Assembly (NCBI RefSeq): GCF_910594005.1
Contig: NC_057831.1
Coordinates: forward strand, 46,024,001 to 46,088,000
Direction: 5' to 3'
DNA: 64,000 nucleotides
Origin: Cervus elaphus
Lineage: Eukaryota; Chordata; Mammalia; Artiodactyla; Cervidae
A program made the translations under genes and the position numbers. Positions 1-9,397 of the stretch are shown here, one piece after another; position 1 is the first letter of the stretch; the number at the start of each line of letters is the position of its first letter. The notes under the pieces are model-generated. The model had not been told where the DNA came from, ran no database searches, and worked only from the letters and a program-made list of their open reading frames with translations.

Positions 1-125
1 ATACTGCAGTGAATTGCCATGCCCTTCTCCAGGGGTTGTTCCCAACCCAGGGATCAAGCCTATGTCTTCTGTGTCTCCTGCGTTGCAGGCAGTTTCTTTA
101 CCCGTTGTGCCACCTGGGAAGCCCT
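1..125 (-). repeat. Bov-tA SINE, cut by the window edge
   Basis: The sequence reads as the reverse complement of a Bov-tA SINE and ends in the typical CACCTGGGAAGCCC, the complement of the tRNA-like head. The rest lies left of base 1. It sits inside a CCKAR intron. Confidence 0.85.
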
Positions 126-343
126 TTTGGCTATGTATTAGGAATTTAATGCGTGTTAACTGTTAGGAAGATGAAATTAAGGGAGGAATTGAAATGACTG
201 GAATCAGAAATCCAACAAAACCATTATGGTATTGCAAACACTTTTAGAATTATCTTGCTTTTCACTTTCTAGAACAGTCTGTACTGGGTATTTTCAGAAA
301 GAGTGTTAAGGCTCCTAGCTCAGACCCCAGCTATTTTAAAACA

Positions 344-461
344 TTTTTTTTATTGAGGTGAAATTCATATAACATAAAATTAATCATTTTAAAGTGAACA
401 ACTCTGCGGCATTTAGCACATTTATGTTGTGCAACTACACAAGGCCTCATTTTTAATCTCC
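344..461 (-). repeat. Old L1 (L1M-like) 3' end, antisense
   Basis: A T-run followed by TTATTGAGGTGAAATTC and an AT-rich stretch matches the reverse complement of the old mammalian L1 3' untranslated end. Confidence 0.6.
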
Positions 462-984
462 TTTCATAAACCCTGGTTAAAATGATTAAATATTGCCGTA
501 GGATATATACAGACAGGCCTTGAAAGCCTGAGGCACTGTGAGATGTTGGTTATTATTATTGCGTCATTGTTTAACAATGATCCTTTTCATTTGTGAGTCC
601 ATTTTTCTTTTTAGAGTACTTGGACCCAGATTGACACTTTCTCGGTTATTTGTCCATGGCATGTAGATCAGTCATTCATCATCGTTTTGTCAGCGCTGGA
701 TCCTCCTTCCTCAGTTGGAAGAAATAAAGGCTTTTAAAGCTTTCTGGTCACCGATAGCTGCCCTAGGCGTCTCAGCTCTGCATATTTTGCAGGGCTTAGG
801 TCAGAACAACCAACTCCTTCTTCATTTCCCGCCTCTTCTCCTCCTCCCCCAACCAGCTCTCAGAATGGGCAAGGGATGAGGCATTTTGGCAGGCAGAGGG
901 GACCAAGAGAAATGTCTTGTTTCAGCCTCAGATGAGCCACAGCAGTTGGCAAAACGAGGCTGTGTATTCACTCACCATTGTAGT

Positions 985-1190
985 GGCTGCCAATTGGGGT
1001 TCAAGTCAGCTCTGTGGCTTACCACCTGTGTGTCCCTGGGCACATTATTAACCTCTCTATGCCTCTGTTCCCCTCTCTGTGAGACAGGGAAGAATAACTG
1101 TGTATACTTCATAGAGTGGCTGTGAGATAAAATATGATCATGGAAGTAAAAACAAAGCATTTAGTAGAACATCTGGTACTCAAAAAAAAA
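985..1190 (+). repeat. MIR SINE
   Basis: The order of motifs is that of the MIR consensus: a TCAAGTCAGCTCTGTGGCTTA-like core, TGTGTGTCCCTGGGCA, CTCTGTTCCCCTCTCTGTGA and a region resembling the tail. It is diverged, as expected for an ancient element. Confidence 0.7.
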
Positions 1191-1888
1191 AAAATGTACT
1201 CAAAGACATTAGCTCTTATGATTTTTCATCATCACCATCACTCTGATTGGCAAAGGCAGCGAGCTGCATATCTCAGTCAATCAGGGTCAGCTTATCCACC
1301 CAGGCAGTGGGAGCAAATTCAACTTGTCTAGTGGCAGAGGTTCTCTCTCTCTTTCTGCCTAAGATGGTCCCAGCCCCTGTGAAAAGAGGCTGGAAAGTGA
1401 ATCCTGAGAAGGGAATCTAGACCTCTGGTGAAACTGGTTTTTGAATAACCCTGTTCCCTATAGGAGCCAGAGGGGCAGCAGAAAAAGCCCTCTTCCGGCA
1501 GCCTGGCCATCCCAAAAGCCATGCCTTGGGTTGGGTAGAGCTCAGAGTACAATCAGTGACTTCCAGGAAGGCACAGATCAGCTTGAATCTGTCTGTCTTT
1601 CTAACAGAAGCAAGCAAAACCAGTGTCTTCTGTAGTTTCTGACCAAGTTACTCCACTTTGAGGAACTGATCCCCTGACTGGGGAGTGACTTCTGGGGCGT
1701 TTCGAGGACGGACTCTCCCATAGAGCCAGCTCCTCTGTCCTTGTTCGCAGCCCCATGCAGTCAGATGTTCCGTTCTGTACACCCATCAGGGCTTCTCTGT
1801 GGAGGCTCTCAGGGGTTAAGGAAGGTCTGGGACTGAGTTTCACTGATTTAGAGTGAAACTCCAGAAATAGGCACCAGCCGCAACTCAC

Positions 1889-2140
1889 CCATGAAGTAGG
1901 TGGTGGTCTTGCAAACAGCGCTCCCGAAGATGAAATCCTTGAGCAGGTTGGGGATGAGGTTGAATGGCATGCAGAAGAGACAGAGCATGAGGTCGCTGAC
2001 AGCCAGGGAGAGGAGGAAAATGTTGGTCACTGTTCTCATCCTCTTGTTCCTAATCAGCACCGTAATGACCAGCGTGTTTCCCAGCACGCTGAGCAGGAAT
2101 ATCAAGGAGTATAACAGAATCTGCACGGCCGACTGCCACT
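1889..2140 (-). CDS. CCKAR: CCKAR coding exon 2 (TM1, TM2, first extracellular loop)
   Basis: Exon 2 of the cholecystokinin A (type 1) receptor, a Gq-coupled plasma-membrane GPCR for sulfated CCK in gut, pancreas and vagal neurons. The 252-bp exon encodes residues 38-122 (both end codons split). It begins with Glu-Trp-Gln; in the human receptor Trp39 and Gln40 are known CCK contacts. Then come TM1 with GNTLV (the conserved class A Asn), the first intracellular loop with RNKRMRT, TM2 with LAVSDLML (the conserved sodium-site Asp), and Cys114, known to form the disulfide to the second extracellular loop. The acceptor is a pyrimidine-rich stretch ending CTCCTTGCAG just above 2140; the donor is G|GTGAGT below 1889. 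Apart from Ser in place of human Pro41, I see almost no difference from the human protein as I recall it. The exon is intact, with no stop or frameshift. A TTG-started frame reading in from intron 1 is not a start site. Confidence 0.96.
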
Positions 2141-2818
2141 CTGCAAGGAGGAACCCGGACAAGCCGGAGAGATGGAGGTAATGAGGGCAGAATGTTAAAA
2201 CCCCGGCACACCAAATGAATGCTTATTTCCTGCCGGTTTGTATTTTCAGGGGTGTGCCTCGCCGACCCCAGCTCTCCCCATACTGACGATATTTTGCAGA
2301 AACAAAATGAGGAGAGCACAGAGTGATTTAGTTGCTTCTGAAAGGCTGGTCTGTTAAAGGACCGCTCACTAGGGGAACCACTTTTTCTTAAGAACAAAGC
2401 TCCTCCAGTGATTTGCTTTCTTCCCTAGCTGCTAAGCATTATTTCGGTTTAATCACTTCTTCACACCGATTTCCCCCAAGGAAAGGCGACAGCTAGATTG
2501 TGACAGCACCTTTTCTGTGATGTTGGTAAGCTCCAGCTTTTACACTTGTACTCCCTCTGGCTCCACTTCAGCTCCTCCTCCCACTGCTTTTGTGCCCCCC
2601 AAGTCCTACACATTAATCCCAACTCTCCCATGGGGAACAATAAGAGCATTGGACTCAGTTCTGCTTTTAGATCTCTTACCCAAACTTCTGAACTGATGAC
2701 TTTATCCAGCCTCATCTCACGAGGACTGTGTTCTATTTTCACAGTCAGCCTTGCCTTTGCTGATTTTTTCCACAAACTTAAGGTTTTCTGAATTCAGATA
2801 ACAGCCTCTGACACCTAC
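2141..2818 (-). other. CCKAR: CCKAR intron 1
   Basis: A 678-bp intron bounded by GTAGGT (donor, 2818 downward) and CTTGCAG (acceptor, ending at 2141). It is a phase 1 intron splitting the Glu38 codon. No repeat is recognised inside it and the open frames across it are short chance frames. Confidence 0.93.
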
Positions 2819-2930
2819 CTTTGGCAGGATGGGGCTGATCCAAGCAGAAAAGCGTCTCATTTTCGATCCCCAGTTCACAGGGGGGAGTCAGGTTGCTTTC
2901 ATTCATGAGAAGGCTGTCAACCACATCCAT
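2819..2930 (-). CDS. CCKAR: CCKAR coding exon 1 (start codon, extracellular N-terminus)
   Basis: This encodes residues 1-37 plus the first base of codon 38, starting MDVVDSLL. The ATG at 2930-2928 has a strong context (A at -3, G at +4). The in-frame upstream extension starts with TTG, so this ATG is chosen; it matches the human start, whereas rat CCKAR is longer at the N-terminus. The segment is the extracellular tail. It has N-glycosylation sequons at Asn10 (NES), Asn13 (NLT, followed by Pro) and Asn24 (NET), and two cysteines, Cys18 and Cys29, known to form a disulfide in the human receptor. There is no signal peptide, as in other CCK receptors. The donor AAAG|GTAGGT joins in frame to exon 2, giving Lys-Glu-Trp. 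Confidence 0.95.
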
Positions 2931-3292
2931 GCTTGCCTGCTGCTTTCCACCAAGTGTTGGCAAGCTGCTGAACGGCTCACTCTCGGCTCAGGCTCATTCC
3001 TCTAATGACTGACCGGAGAGTCTCCCAAATGCAACCTGCTGTGGAGAGGCAGGAGGGTAGGGGGAGTGAGTGCCAGGTGTGGGCTCCTGTGGCCATTCTT
3101 AAAGGCGACTGGAGTTCAGCACGCTCAGGCCAGATGGGCAGGCATTTGCACTCCTGTCTTGGAAAGAGCAGCTGATGCGAGCCAAGCCCGCTCCACCTTC
3201 CAGGCCCACCCCATTCCTGGGCCAGCCGTAGGGCCCTGAGCACAGGCAGCCTGATTGCGAGTTAACCCTTCCCGAGTGTCTCTGCTTTTCTG
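2931..3292 (-). promoter_or_regulatory. CCKAR: Likely CCKAR 5'UTR and proximal promoter region
   Basis: This is the sequence immediately upstream of the CCKAR start codon. The transcription start cannot be placed from sequence alone and no clear TATA box is seen at a sensible distance. A short upstream frame lies at 2977-2997. The region has ordinary base composition and ends at a CA microsatellite. Confidence 0.5.
2977..2997 (-). other. Possible upstream ORF of CCKAR (6 codons)
   Basis: An ATG on the minus strand 67 bases before the CCKAR ATG opens a frame of six codons (MSLSRE) and stop. It matters only if the transcript starts above 2997, which is not known. Confidence 0.35.
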
Positions 3293-3315
3293 CACACACA
3301 CACACACACACACAC
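3293..3315. repeat. (CA)n microsatellite
   Basis: A 23-base uninterrupted CA run followed by interrupted CACACG units to about 3330. It lies about 0.36 kb upstream of the CCKAR start codon and is a likely length polymorphism. Confidence 0.95.
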
Positions 3316-3330
3316 GTGGACACACACGTA

Positions 3331-3685
3331 CAGGGGCACAGTACCTCTCTCCTCTGTGTAGGAACCTGTCACCATCCCAGACATAGGCAGAATAGAGCTC
3401 AAGCTGGCTGTGTGAGACAGGAGCGATTAACTCGGCAACAGACAGCGACATGCAGAGCATCAGGACTGGAGGACACGGAGGGACTGTGTTTCTACCTCCT
3501 TAGATAAAAGCAATTAGTGCCTTTTAGCTTTGGAACCATGCCCAGCAATGTGTGTGGATATCACTGCTGGATGGTTGTTAAGTTGTTGCCAACCACGGGG
3601 TTATTTCTTGTGGTCTCTGCCCCTGGTAACTGAAAGGAGGGGGTGCCCTGACTGTAGGTGCTCGGATCCTTATTATAGAAAACAC
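3331..3685. other. Unassigned flank
   Basis: No gene, repeat family or RNA is recognised in this stretch upstream of CCKAR. Confidence 0.6.
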
Positions 3686-3689
3686 TTAG

Positions 3690-4110
3690 TAAGATTTTCC
3701 ATTCATTCGTTTACGCATTCGTCCATTCATTCAGCACATGTTCATTGAGAGCCTACTGCTTACCAGGTGCTTCTTTAAACACATAAGCAAATAATGAACA
3801 AGATCATTTCAGATGTGTAAAGCACCACAGAGGAAGTCAAGCAGGAAGGTATAATGGAGAGGGATGGTGGATTGTTGGGGGGGGGTGTTGCTCATTTAGA
3901 TGGGGTGGTCAGGAAAGGCCTCTCGCAGGAGGGGACCAAGATTGGAGAGCTGGATGACAAGTTGCAGGAAGGCTTGTGACGACTGGGGAAAGCTGCTTCT
4001 AGGCAGGATGAGCAGTCTTTTGGGCAGAGGTCACAGCAAGAGCAATTCCCTGCATGGGAATGAACTTGGCCTGTTTGAGGAATAGTTAGAAGTAGGAATG
4101 AATGAGGGGC
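3690..4110 (-). repeat. L2-like LINE 3' end, antisense
   Basis: It starts with repeated ATTCATTC/CATTCGTCCATTCA, then a CATTGAGAGCCTACTGCTTACCAGG-like stretch, then a GGAAGTCAAG...GGTGGTCAGGAAAGGCCTC region. This is the order expected for the reverse complement of an L2 3' end. It includes a run of nine Gs near 3879. Confidence 0.6.
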
Positions 4111-4535
4111 CACCGGTGGGAGATGGGGTTAGAGATGGGGACCTGGCCAGGGTCTGGGTTTTCTGTGAGGCTTTGTGGTGCCAGCAAGCTCCTCCAGACC
4201 CTTTGTACACGTGGTCTCCTCTGTTGAGACCTTTGGGACAGCAGAGGGCTCTGTGTTGCTCCCAGCTGCTTAGCTGAGCTGAGACCTGATCTAGACACTT
4301 CAGAGATCCCTCATGCTTTGACAGCTTTCTCCACTGACAGTCCTATGTGTCCTATCTTGGCTGATTCCCGGCCGAACATGGATGCACCGATGGGCATTTT
4401 TACCACCCAGGCTTGGGATGTGGGGCCGGGAAGAGACCAATACCTCTTTTCTTTGAAACCACAAACAGCTCATGTTGGAGGCACTTAGTCACAAGAACTA
4501 GAAATGCGAGGAATATTGGAGAAGCTGTTAGCAGT
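4111..4535. other. Unassigned flank
   Basis: Nothing recognisable: no long frame with coding character and no repeat named with confidence. Confidence 0.55.
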
Positions 4536-4539
4536 TATT

Positions 4540-4732
4540 AACAGGAGAGACAGACCCCAGATCAAGTCCTGGCTTCACTGGTTACCTGCTGGCAGATACT
4601 GGGCAGGTTTCCTAACCTGAGACTCATTTCTTTCTGTCAAAGGGGGACCGCATGACTTCCCAGATACTTGTTATAAAGATTGATTGCCTCAGGACAGTGT
4701 CTGATGCACAAAAAGTGTTCAATAAACCATAG
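4540..4732 (+). repeat. MIR SINE
   Basis: A degenerate MIR: CAAGTCCTGGCTTCACTGG, a GGGCAGGTTTCCTAACCTGAG region and an end of the AGTGTTCAATAAA type. Confidence 0.6.
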
Positions 4733-4765
4733 ATAATGAAAACGATTATTATGATTTTTCCTTTT

Positions 4766-5037
4766 ATTTTTTTGTTTGCGCTGGGTCTTCATGCTGTGTG
4801 CCGGCTTTCTCTAGCTGCGGGCGAGCCGGGGCTGTTCTTTGTCGTGGTGAGTGGGCTTCTTATGGTGGTGTCCTCTCTTGTTGCAGAGCACAGGCTCTGG
4901 GGCATGCAAGCTCAGCAGCAGTGGTGCATGGGTTTAGCTGCTCCGTGGCGTGTGGGATCTTCCTCAATCAGGGATCAAACCCACGTCCCCTGCATTGGCA
5001 GGCAGATTCTTCTCCACTGTACCACCAGGGCAGTCCC
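4766..5037 (-). repeat. CHR-type cetartiodactyl SINE, antisense
   Basis: A T-run head, internal AGCTGCGGGCGAGCC and GCTCCGTGGCGTGTGGGATC, and a tail ACCACCAGGGCAGTCCC are the reverse complement of the tRNA-derived CHR SINE. The flanks share a TATTAT..TTTTTC-like sequence, a plausible decayed target duplication. The long frames over it are chance. Confidence 0.75.
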
Positions 5038-5545
5038 TATTATTTTTCTTTTACACACCAGGATTTGACTCAGAGTGGTCCCATGGTTTGCTGGTGAGAA
5101 CGAGTGGTTCTCAATCCCACTCATGGACCAGTGGCCCCGTCCTTGCTCCTCCTCCTGCAGCGTACAGCCAGCTTTCTTCATTATTCTATGTCCTGGAGCC
5201 TCTCTGGAGCCAGAACCCCTGTCTCTGCCTCTCCTTCTTGCCTTGGTTCCTGTTGACTTAATCTTCTCAGTCTGCAGACTGATATGGACCCTGCCCACTA
5301 GGAGGGACCCAGAGCAGTACTGTCCTGATTTGGGGAGGGACAAATATTCAGATTTTGAGCCCTGGGTACAGCTGAATTTCACCACACTGCTCTTCTCAGC
5401 AGCTGACTGCTTCAGCTGCTTTAACTGGGCAGACATCACCATCCATAGCAGGTGCTTCCACCTGGGAAGCCCTGAACTGAAATGGAGTCCAACTTGGAGC
5501 AAGTTCTTCCTTCCTGCATCCCTCCTTCCCTCCCTCCCTCCCTTC
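5038..5545. other. Unassigned flank with CCCT-rich tract
   Basis: A 158-codon plus-strand frame (5075-5551) and a 175-codon minus-strand frame (4975-5502) overlap here. Neither has a domain I recognise and both run into repeats. A (CCCT)n-like tract occupies about 5517-5545. Confidence 0.5.
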
Positions 5546-5960
5546 TGTTGAGTCCTGCCCTGAAGCCACAGGTTTGAGGCCTTGCACCGAGGCCACAGAA
5601 GCAGAGCCCATAATCAAGGACACCTCCGAAGCTGGCTGGGCCCCTTTGTAACCTCACCCAAACCTCCTGATAGTCACTAACAAGCTTCCTGACTCCCAAC
5701 TAAGCAAAGATGCCCACTCCAGTAAACACTCTATAGCACCCCAACCAGTCACCTAATGCCAACCGTCAAGCAGGAATTTTCTTTGTTTTGAGGCTCTACA
5801 GATCGGCTATTAACCCACAAAAGGTCAACTCTTCCTGGCCTGTCAGTTGTTGGCCTACTGCGCTTGCACTGCCCCCTTTATCTCTGCTCTTTGTTCTCAA
5901 TAAACTCCCGCCTTTCTGAAATGCCCTGTCTGGAAATTCTTTTTCAACCCATGCTCAACA
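5546..5960 (+). mobile_element. Solo LTR of an endogenous retrovirus
   Basis: A 415-bp element starting TGTTGAG and ending CTCAACA, a perfect 7-bp inverted terminus. It is flanked by identical CCTTC on both sides (5541-5545 and 5961-5965), the size of a retroviral target duplication. A polyadenylation signal AATAAA lies at 5899-5904, 56 bases before the end, which sets the plus orientation. No internal retroviral sequence remains, so it arose by LTR-LTR recombination. The class is uncertain (I or III). Confidence 0.8.
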
Positions 5961-6035
5961 CCTTCCGTCCTTTTCTCCTTCCTCCCCACCTTTCTACTCC
6001 ATCTGTTCATCGGTTGGCAGGAAGCAAGCGTTCAG

Positions 6036-6249
6036 GGGCCTTTCCCGGTGGCTCAGCTCTGCCTGCAATGCCAGAGCCACAGGAGATGCCGGTTTGATTC
6101 CCGGGTCAAGAAAGGTCCCCTGGAGGAGGGCTTGGCCATCCACTTCAGTATTCTTGCCTAGAGAATCCCACGGACAGAGGAGGCTACCGGACTACAGTCC
6201 CTGGAGTAGAGTCGAACACGACTGAAGTGACTTAGCACACACGCACGCA
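6036..6249 (+). repeat. Bov-tA SINE
   Basis: It shows the tRNA-like head (GGTGGCTCAG, GGTTTGATTCCCGGG) followed by the Bov-A body (TTCTTGCCTAGAGAATCCCA, GAACACGACTGAAGTGACTT). Confidence 0.9.
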
Positions 6250-6319
6250 AGGACGCGGGAGGCGGGTGCTGGAGGTTTTGTAAACTCGGAAGAAGTCAGC
6301 GTGGCACATTTGAGTGATG

Positions 6320-6500
6320 TGCTTTACAAGCTTTAGTGCAAATCTGGATCAGCTGAGTTAGTGGTTAAAAATTGGGATCCCCAGGCTCCCCTCCTGGGAT
6401 TCTGATCCTTCAGCCCCGGGCGTGGGAGTCTGCATTTTTATCCAGCATTCCTGGTGTTTCAGAGGCCAGTGATCTCAGGGTCACTCTCAGGAAGCTCCTT
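6320..6500 (+). repeat. MER20-like hAT MITE remnant
   Basis: A GGGATCCCCAGGCTCCCCT / GGGATTCTGATCCTTCAG / GGGAGTCTGCATTTTTA order resembles the MER20 non-autonomous DNA element. The ends are not clearly preserved. Confidence 0.5.
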
Positions 6501-6574
6501 GGAAGCCATTATGCCGGTTATGAGCGCGGGCATCAGACTACAGTAACCTAAGCCTGTTCTCCACCCCTGCCACC

Positions 6575-6865
6575 TCCGCTGTGAACATAAACAACTTAAT
6601 TGGCCTTTCTGAGTCTCAGCTTGCTCATCTGTAAAATGCGTATAACACAACATGACCTATAAACAAAGCAACACATGGAAGGCACCTCAAACAATGCCTG
6701 GAACTTAGGGCTGGACTCTAATAATTTACTGCCAGTGGAGAAGATTAATCCCAGGGATCCTCTATTTGTCACTATTATCACAGCCAGATTAAGGGCTTAT
6801 GTCTCCAGCACCCGAGCACAGTGCCTGGCATACAGTATGTGCTTGGGAAATGGAAATAAATAAAG
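6575..6865 (+). repeat. MIR/L2-like remnants
   Basis: CTGAGTCTCAGCTTGCTCATC then TGTAAAATGCG is MIR-like. AGCACAGTGCCTGGCATACAG followed by an AAATAAATAAA tail resembles an L2 or second MIR end. Confidence 0.55.
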
Positions 6866-6925
6866 AGTAAAACATCAGGAGTGTCAATATTGCATTGCCT
6901 AGTCTACCCTTTCACATCTCTAGCT

Positions 6926-7050
6926 GAAGAAGGAAATGGCAAGCCTCTCAAGTACTCTTGCCTGTGAAGTTCCATGGACAGAGGAGCCTGGCAGCTACAG
7001 TCCATAGTGTTTCTAAGAGCCAGACATGACTTAGGGGCTAAACAACAGCA
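6926..7050 (+). repeat. Bov-A2 monomer, diverged
   Basis: AGAAGGAAATGGCAAGCC to CCAGACATGACTTAGGGGC matches one Bov-A unit. Confidence 0.75.
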
Positions 7051-7218
7051 GCAATATCTCTGTCACATCTGTTCTTTTCCTGGCCATCTCTGGATTTTTC
7101 ACTCTGAGTTTCTGAGCCAGTGTTACCATAGAATTAAACCGAAAAAGAGGAAATTCTAACAAGAGACCATAGTGCTTTCAAGGTGAGAGCTGATGCATTT
7201 CTCAGGGCGTTAGTCTTT

Positions 7219-8466
7219 TTTTTTTTTTTTTTTTTGAGAGCAATGGAGTGCCCAGTAATGAGTTTTGAGATGGGTCTATGTGTTAGGTGTGACCTTGGGC
7301 AGCCTGTATGTTGACATTCGGGGCTATGTTCCTGTGTTGCTGGAGAATTTGCGTGGTATGTCTTGCTCTAAAACTTATTGGCTCTTGGGTGGTGGTTGGT
7401 TTCAGTGTATGTATGGAGGCTTTTGGACGGTCACTTATTACTTAAAGTTCCATGTAGTCGGGAGTTTTCTGGTGTTCTCACGTTTTGGGCTTAAGTCTCC
7501 TGCCTCTGGGTTTCAGTTTTATTCTTCCTGTAGTCTCAGGACTTCTCCAACTATACAGCCCTGATAAGAAAACTTCTAGGTTAATGGCGAAAAGATTCTC
7601 CCCCGTTAGGGACACCCAGAGAGGTTCACAGAGTTACATGAAGAAGAGGAGAGGGAGGAGGGAGATAGAGATGAACAGGAGGAGAAAAAGGGGGACTCAA
7701 GAGGAGAGAGACAGATCTACGCAGCTGTCTGTTCCCAGAGTGTTCTCCGTATCTCAGACACCTACAAGGATTCACAGAATTGGATTGGGAAGAGAAGGGG
7801 AAAGGAGGAAATAGAGGTGTTCTGAGGTAGAAAACAGAGAGTCAAGATTGGGAGAGAATAATCTTCGGTTTAAAGATAGGGCTTCTCTTTTTTTTTTTTT
7901 TGTAAGGTTATAGTGTAGTGAAAATGAAAATGAAGAGTAGTAGAGGAGTACTAGAGGACTTTAAAAGAAATAAGAGAAAAAGAAAAATAGAAAATTAAAG
8001 AGAAAACGGAAAGAAAAAAAAGAAGAAAAAAGAAAAAAAAGAAAAAGAAAAAAAAAACAAAAAAAAACAACAAAAAAAAAAAAAGAAAGAAAAAAAAATT
8101 TTTTTTTCCCCCTAATTAAAAAAATCGTAAAAATCTATGAAAACGAAAGTTAAGGAGTAATGGGGGAGTAATAGGGAATTTTAAAGGAAAATAAAAGAGA
8201 AAAAATAGAAAAGAAAAAACATAAAAAGAAAAAAAAATTTTTTTTTTTTCCTTACTTAGAAAAAAAAAAGTAAAAATATATCTAGGCGTTTCTCTGGAGC
8301 TGTTGCGGTCAGTGTGGGTTTGGCTCAGTTTCAGATAGCTCCTCGTTCCAGCTTACACTTCTCGATATCTACAGGGCCCTTCCGGTGAAGTCGGTGTTTT
8401 CTACAGGGATTTTAATCTGTTGCACCAGTCCCTTCTGAAGCGGTTCCCTTTGTTTATTTGGCTTCT
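7219..8466 (-). mobile_element. L1-mobilised retrocopy, apparently of an L1 5'UTR transcript
   Basis: A 1248-bp insertion flanked by identical 15-bp AGGGCGTTAGTCTTT (7204-7218 and 8467-8481). It opens with a T-run (7219-7235), so the inserted RNA reads on the minus strand with a poly(A) tail. The body has no coding frame of note. It holds a purine-rich to A-rich tract (about 7620-8275 on the plus strand), and both flanks of that tract resemble, from memory, the ruminant L1 5'UTR. No ORF1 or ORF2 sequence is present. The insertion splits an L2 fragment. The retrotransposition marks are certain; the L1 5'UTR identity is moderately sure. Confidence 0.65.
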
Positions 8467-8481
8467 AGGGCGTTAGTCTTT

Positions 8482-8600
8482 ATTTCACTCCTCAATGCAC
8501 ATTTATTGAATGCCTTCTAAGTGCCAGGCATGGTGCCAGGTGCTGGGGATAAGCCATGAGCCAAGTCGATGGAATCCCGCCCTCAGGAAATTCTCAATCC
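8482..8600 (-). repeat. L2-like 3' end, antisense
   Basis: ACATTTATTGAATGCCTTC, then AAGTGCCAGGCATGGTGCC and AGGTGCTGGGGATAAG are the complement of the L2 3' terminal region. This copy was the target of the preceding insertion. Confidence 0.6.
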
Positions 8601-8834
8601 ACTGCGGGAGACAGGCCATAAATAGATGGGGCAAAATTGAAGTAGTCCCCTTGTCTCAGAGCCCTGTCCCTTAATTGGGCACAGGCCCAGACGAATTGAT
8701 AAAAATTGACTAAACTGAGCTGAAAAATTGCCTCCCCTTTCTCTGAAACACACAGGTTGGGTGCCTCCTGTGGTCCACAATGCTCTTTGGGTACTGAGGA
8801 CTCTTTTGGCAAATGCTGCCCTAGGAAGACAGAG
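8601..8834. other. Unassigned flank
   Basis: No recognisable element. The 84-codon minus frame here has no coding support. Confidence 0.5.
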
Positions 8835-8845
8835 CATGAGCTATC

Positions 8846-9099
8846 TTTTTTTTGTTGTTGTTGTTTTTTAGGTTTGTAAATTTAAAAAATTTATTCTTAA
8901 CTGAAGGATAATTGCTTTACATGTGTTAGTTTCTGGTGTACAACATCATAAATTAGCTATATGTATACATATATCCCCTCCCTCTTGAGTCTCCCTCTGA
9001 CCCCTCCCATCCCACCCTCTAGGTCATCACAGAGCACTGAGCGGGGCTCCCTGTTCTATATAGCTGCTTCCCACTGTTTTATACATGGTAGTGTATATA
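8846..9099 (-). repeat. L1 3' end, antisense
   Basis: A T-run, then AACTGAAGGATAATTGCTTTA and a CT-rich CCCCTCCCTCTTGAGTCTCC region are the complement of the ruminant L1 3' end. The composite it began is flanked by CATGAGCTATC at 8835-8845 and 9703-9713. Confidence 0.75.
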
Positions 9100-9384
9100 T
9101 GGGTGTTCATTGGACGGACTGATGCTGAAGCTGAAACTCCAACACTTTGGCCACCTCATGCGAAGAGTTGATTCATTGGAAAAGACCCTGATGCTGGGAG
9201 GGATTGGGGGCAGGAGGAGTAGGGGACGACAGAGGATGAGATGGCTGGATGGCATCACCGACTCGATGGGCATGAGTTTGAGTAAACTCCGGGAGTTTGT
9301 GATGGACAGGAAGGCCTGGCGTGCTGCGATTCATGGGGTCGCAAAGAGTCAGACACGACTGAGTGACTGAGCTGAACTGAACTG
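9100..9384 (+). mobile_element. BovB (RTE) LINE 3' end
   Basis: A 5'-truncated BovB beginning in TGGGTGTTCATTGG and ending in ACTGAACTGAACTG. It is flanked by AGTGTATATA at 9090-9099 and 9385-9394. The open frame across it encodes the tail of the BovB reverse transcriptase polyprotein (KLKLQHFGHLMRR) and is not a host gene. Confidence 0.88.
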
Positions 9385-9397
9385 AGTGTATATAGAG

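Larger units (their letters stand above)
126..1888 (-). other. CCKAR: CCKAR intron 2 (part)
   Basis: This is sequence downstream of the exon 2 donor on the minus strand. No match to CCKAR exon 3 (which would continue after the Met-Gly at the end of exon 2) is visible in any frame, so the intron runs off the left edge. It contains an antisense old L1 tail (344-461) and a MIR (985-1190). The rest, 462-984 and 1191-1888, shows nothing recognisable. Confidence 0.8.

Noticed and set aside
1134..1331. Frame with a His-rich run (HHHHH)
   Set aside because: It comes from a CATCATCACCATCAC stretch next to a MIR and poly-A, inside a CCKAR intron. A short chance frame.
1848..1888. Extension of CCKAR exon 2 to the stop near 1848
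   Set aside because: A canonical GTGAGT donor follows 1889, and the translated text after Met-Gly diverges from the receptor family.
2819..2963. Longer N-terminus for CCKAR starting at 2963
   Set aside because: The codon at 2963 is TTG. The first in-frame ATG is at 2930, it has a strong context and it matches the human start.
4975..5551. Overlapping 175- and 158-codon frames on opposite strands
   Set aside because: They overlap each other and the edge of a CHR SINE, have no domain or codon signature, and both depend on a low-stop, GC-richer stretch.
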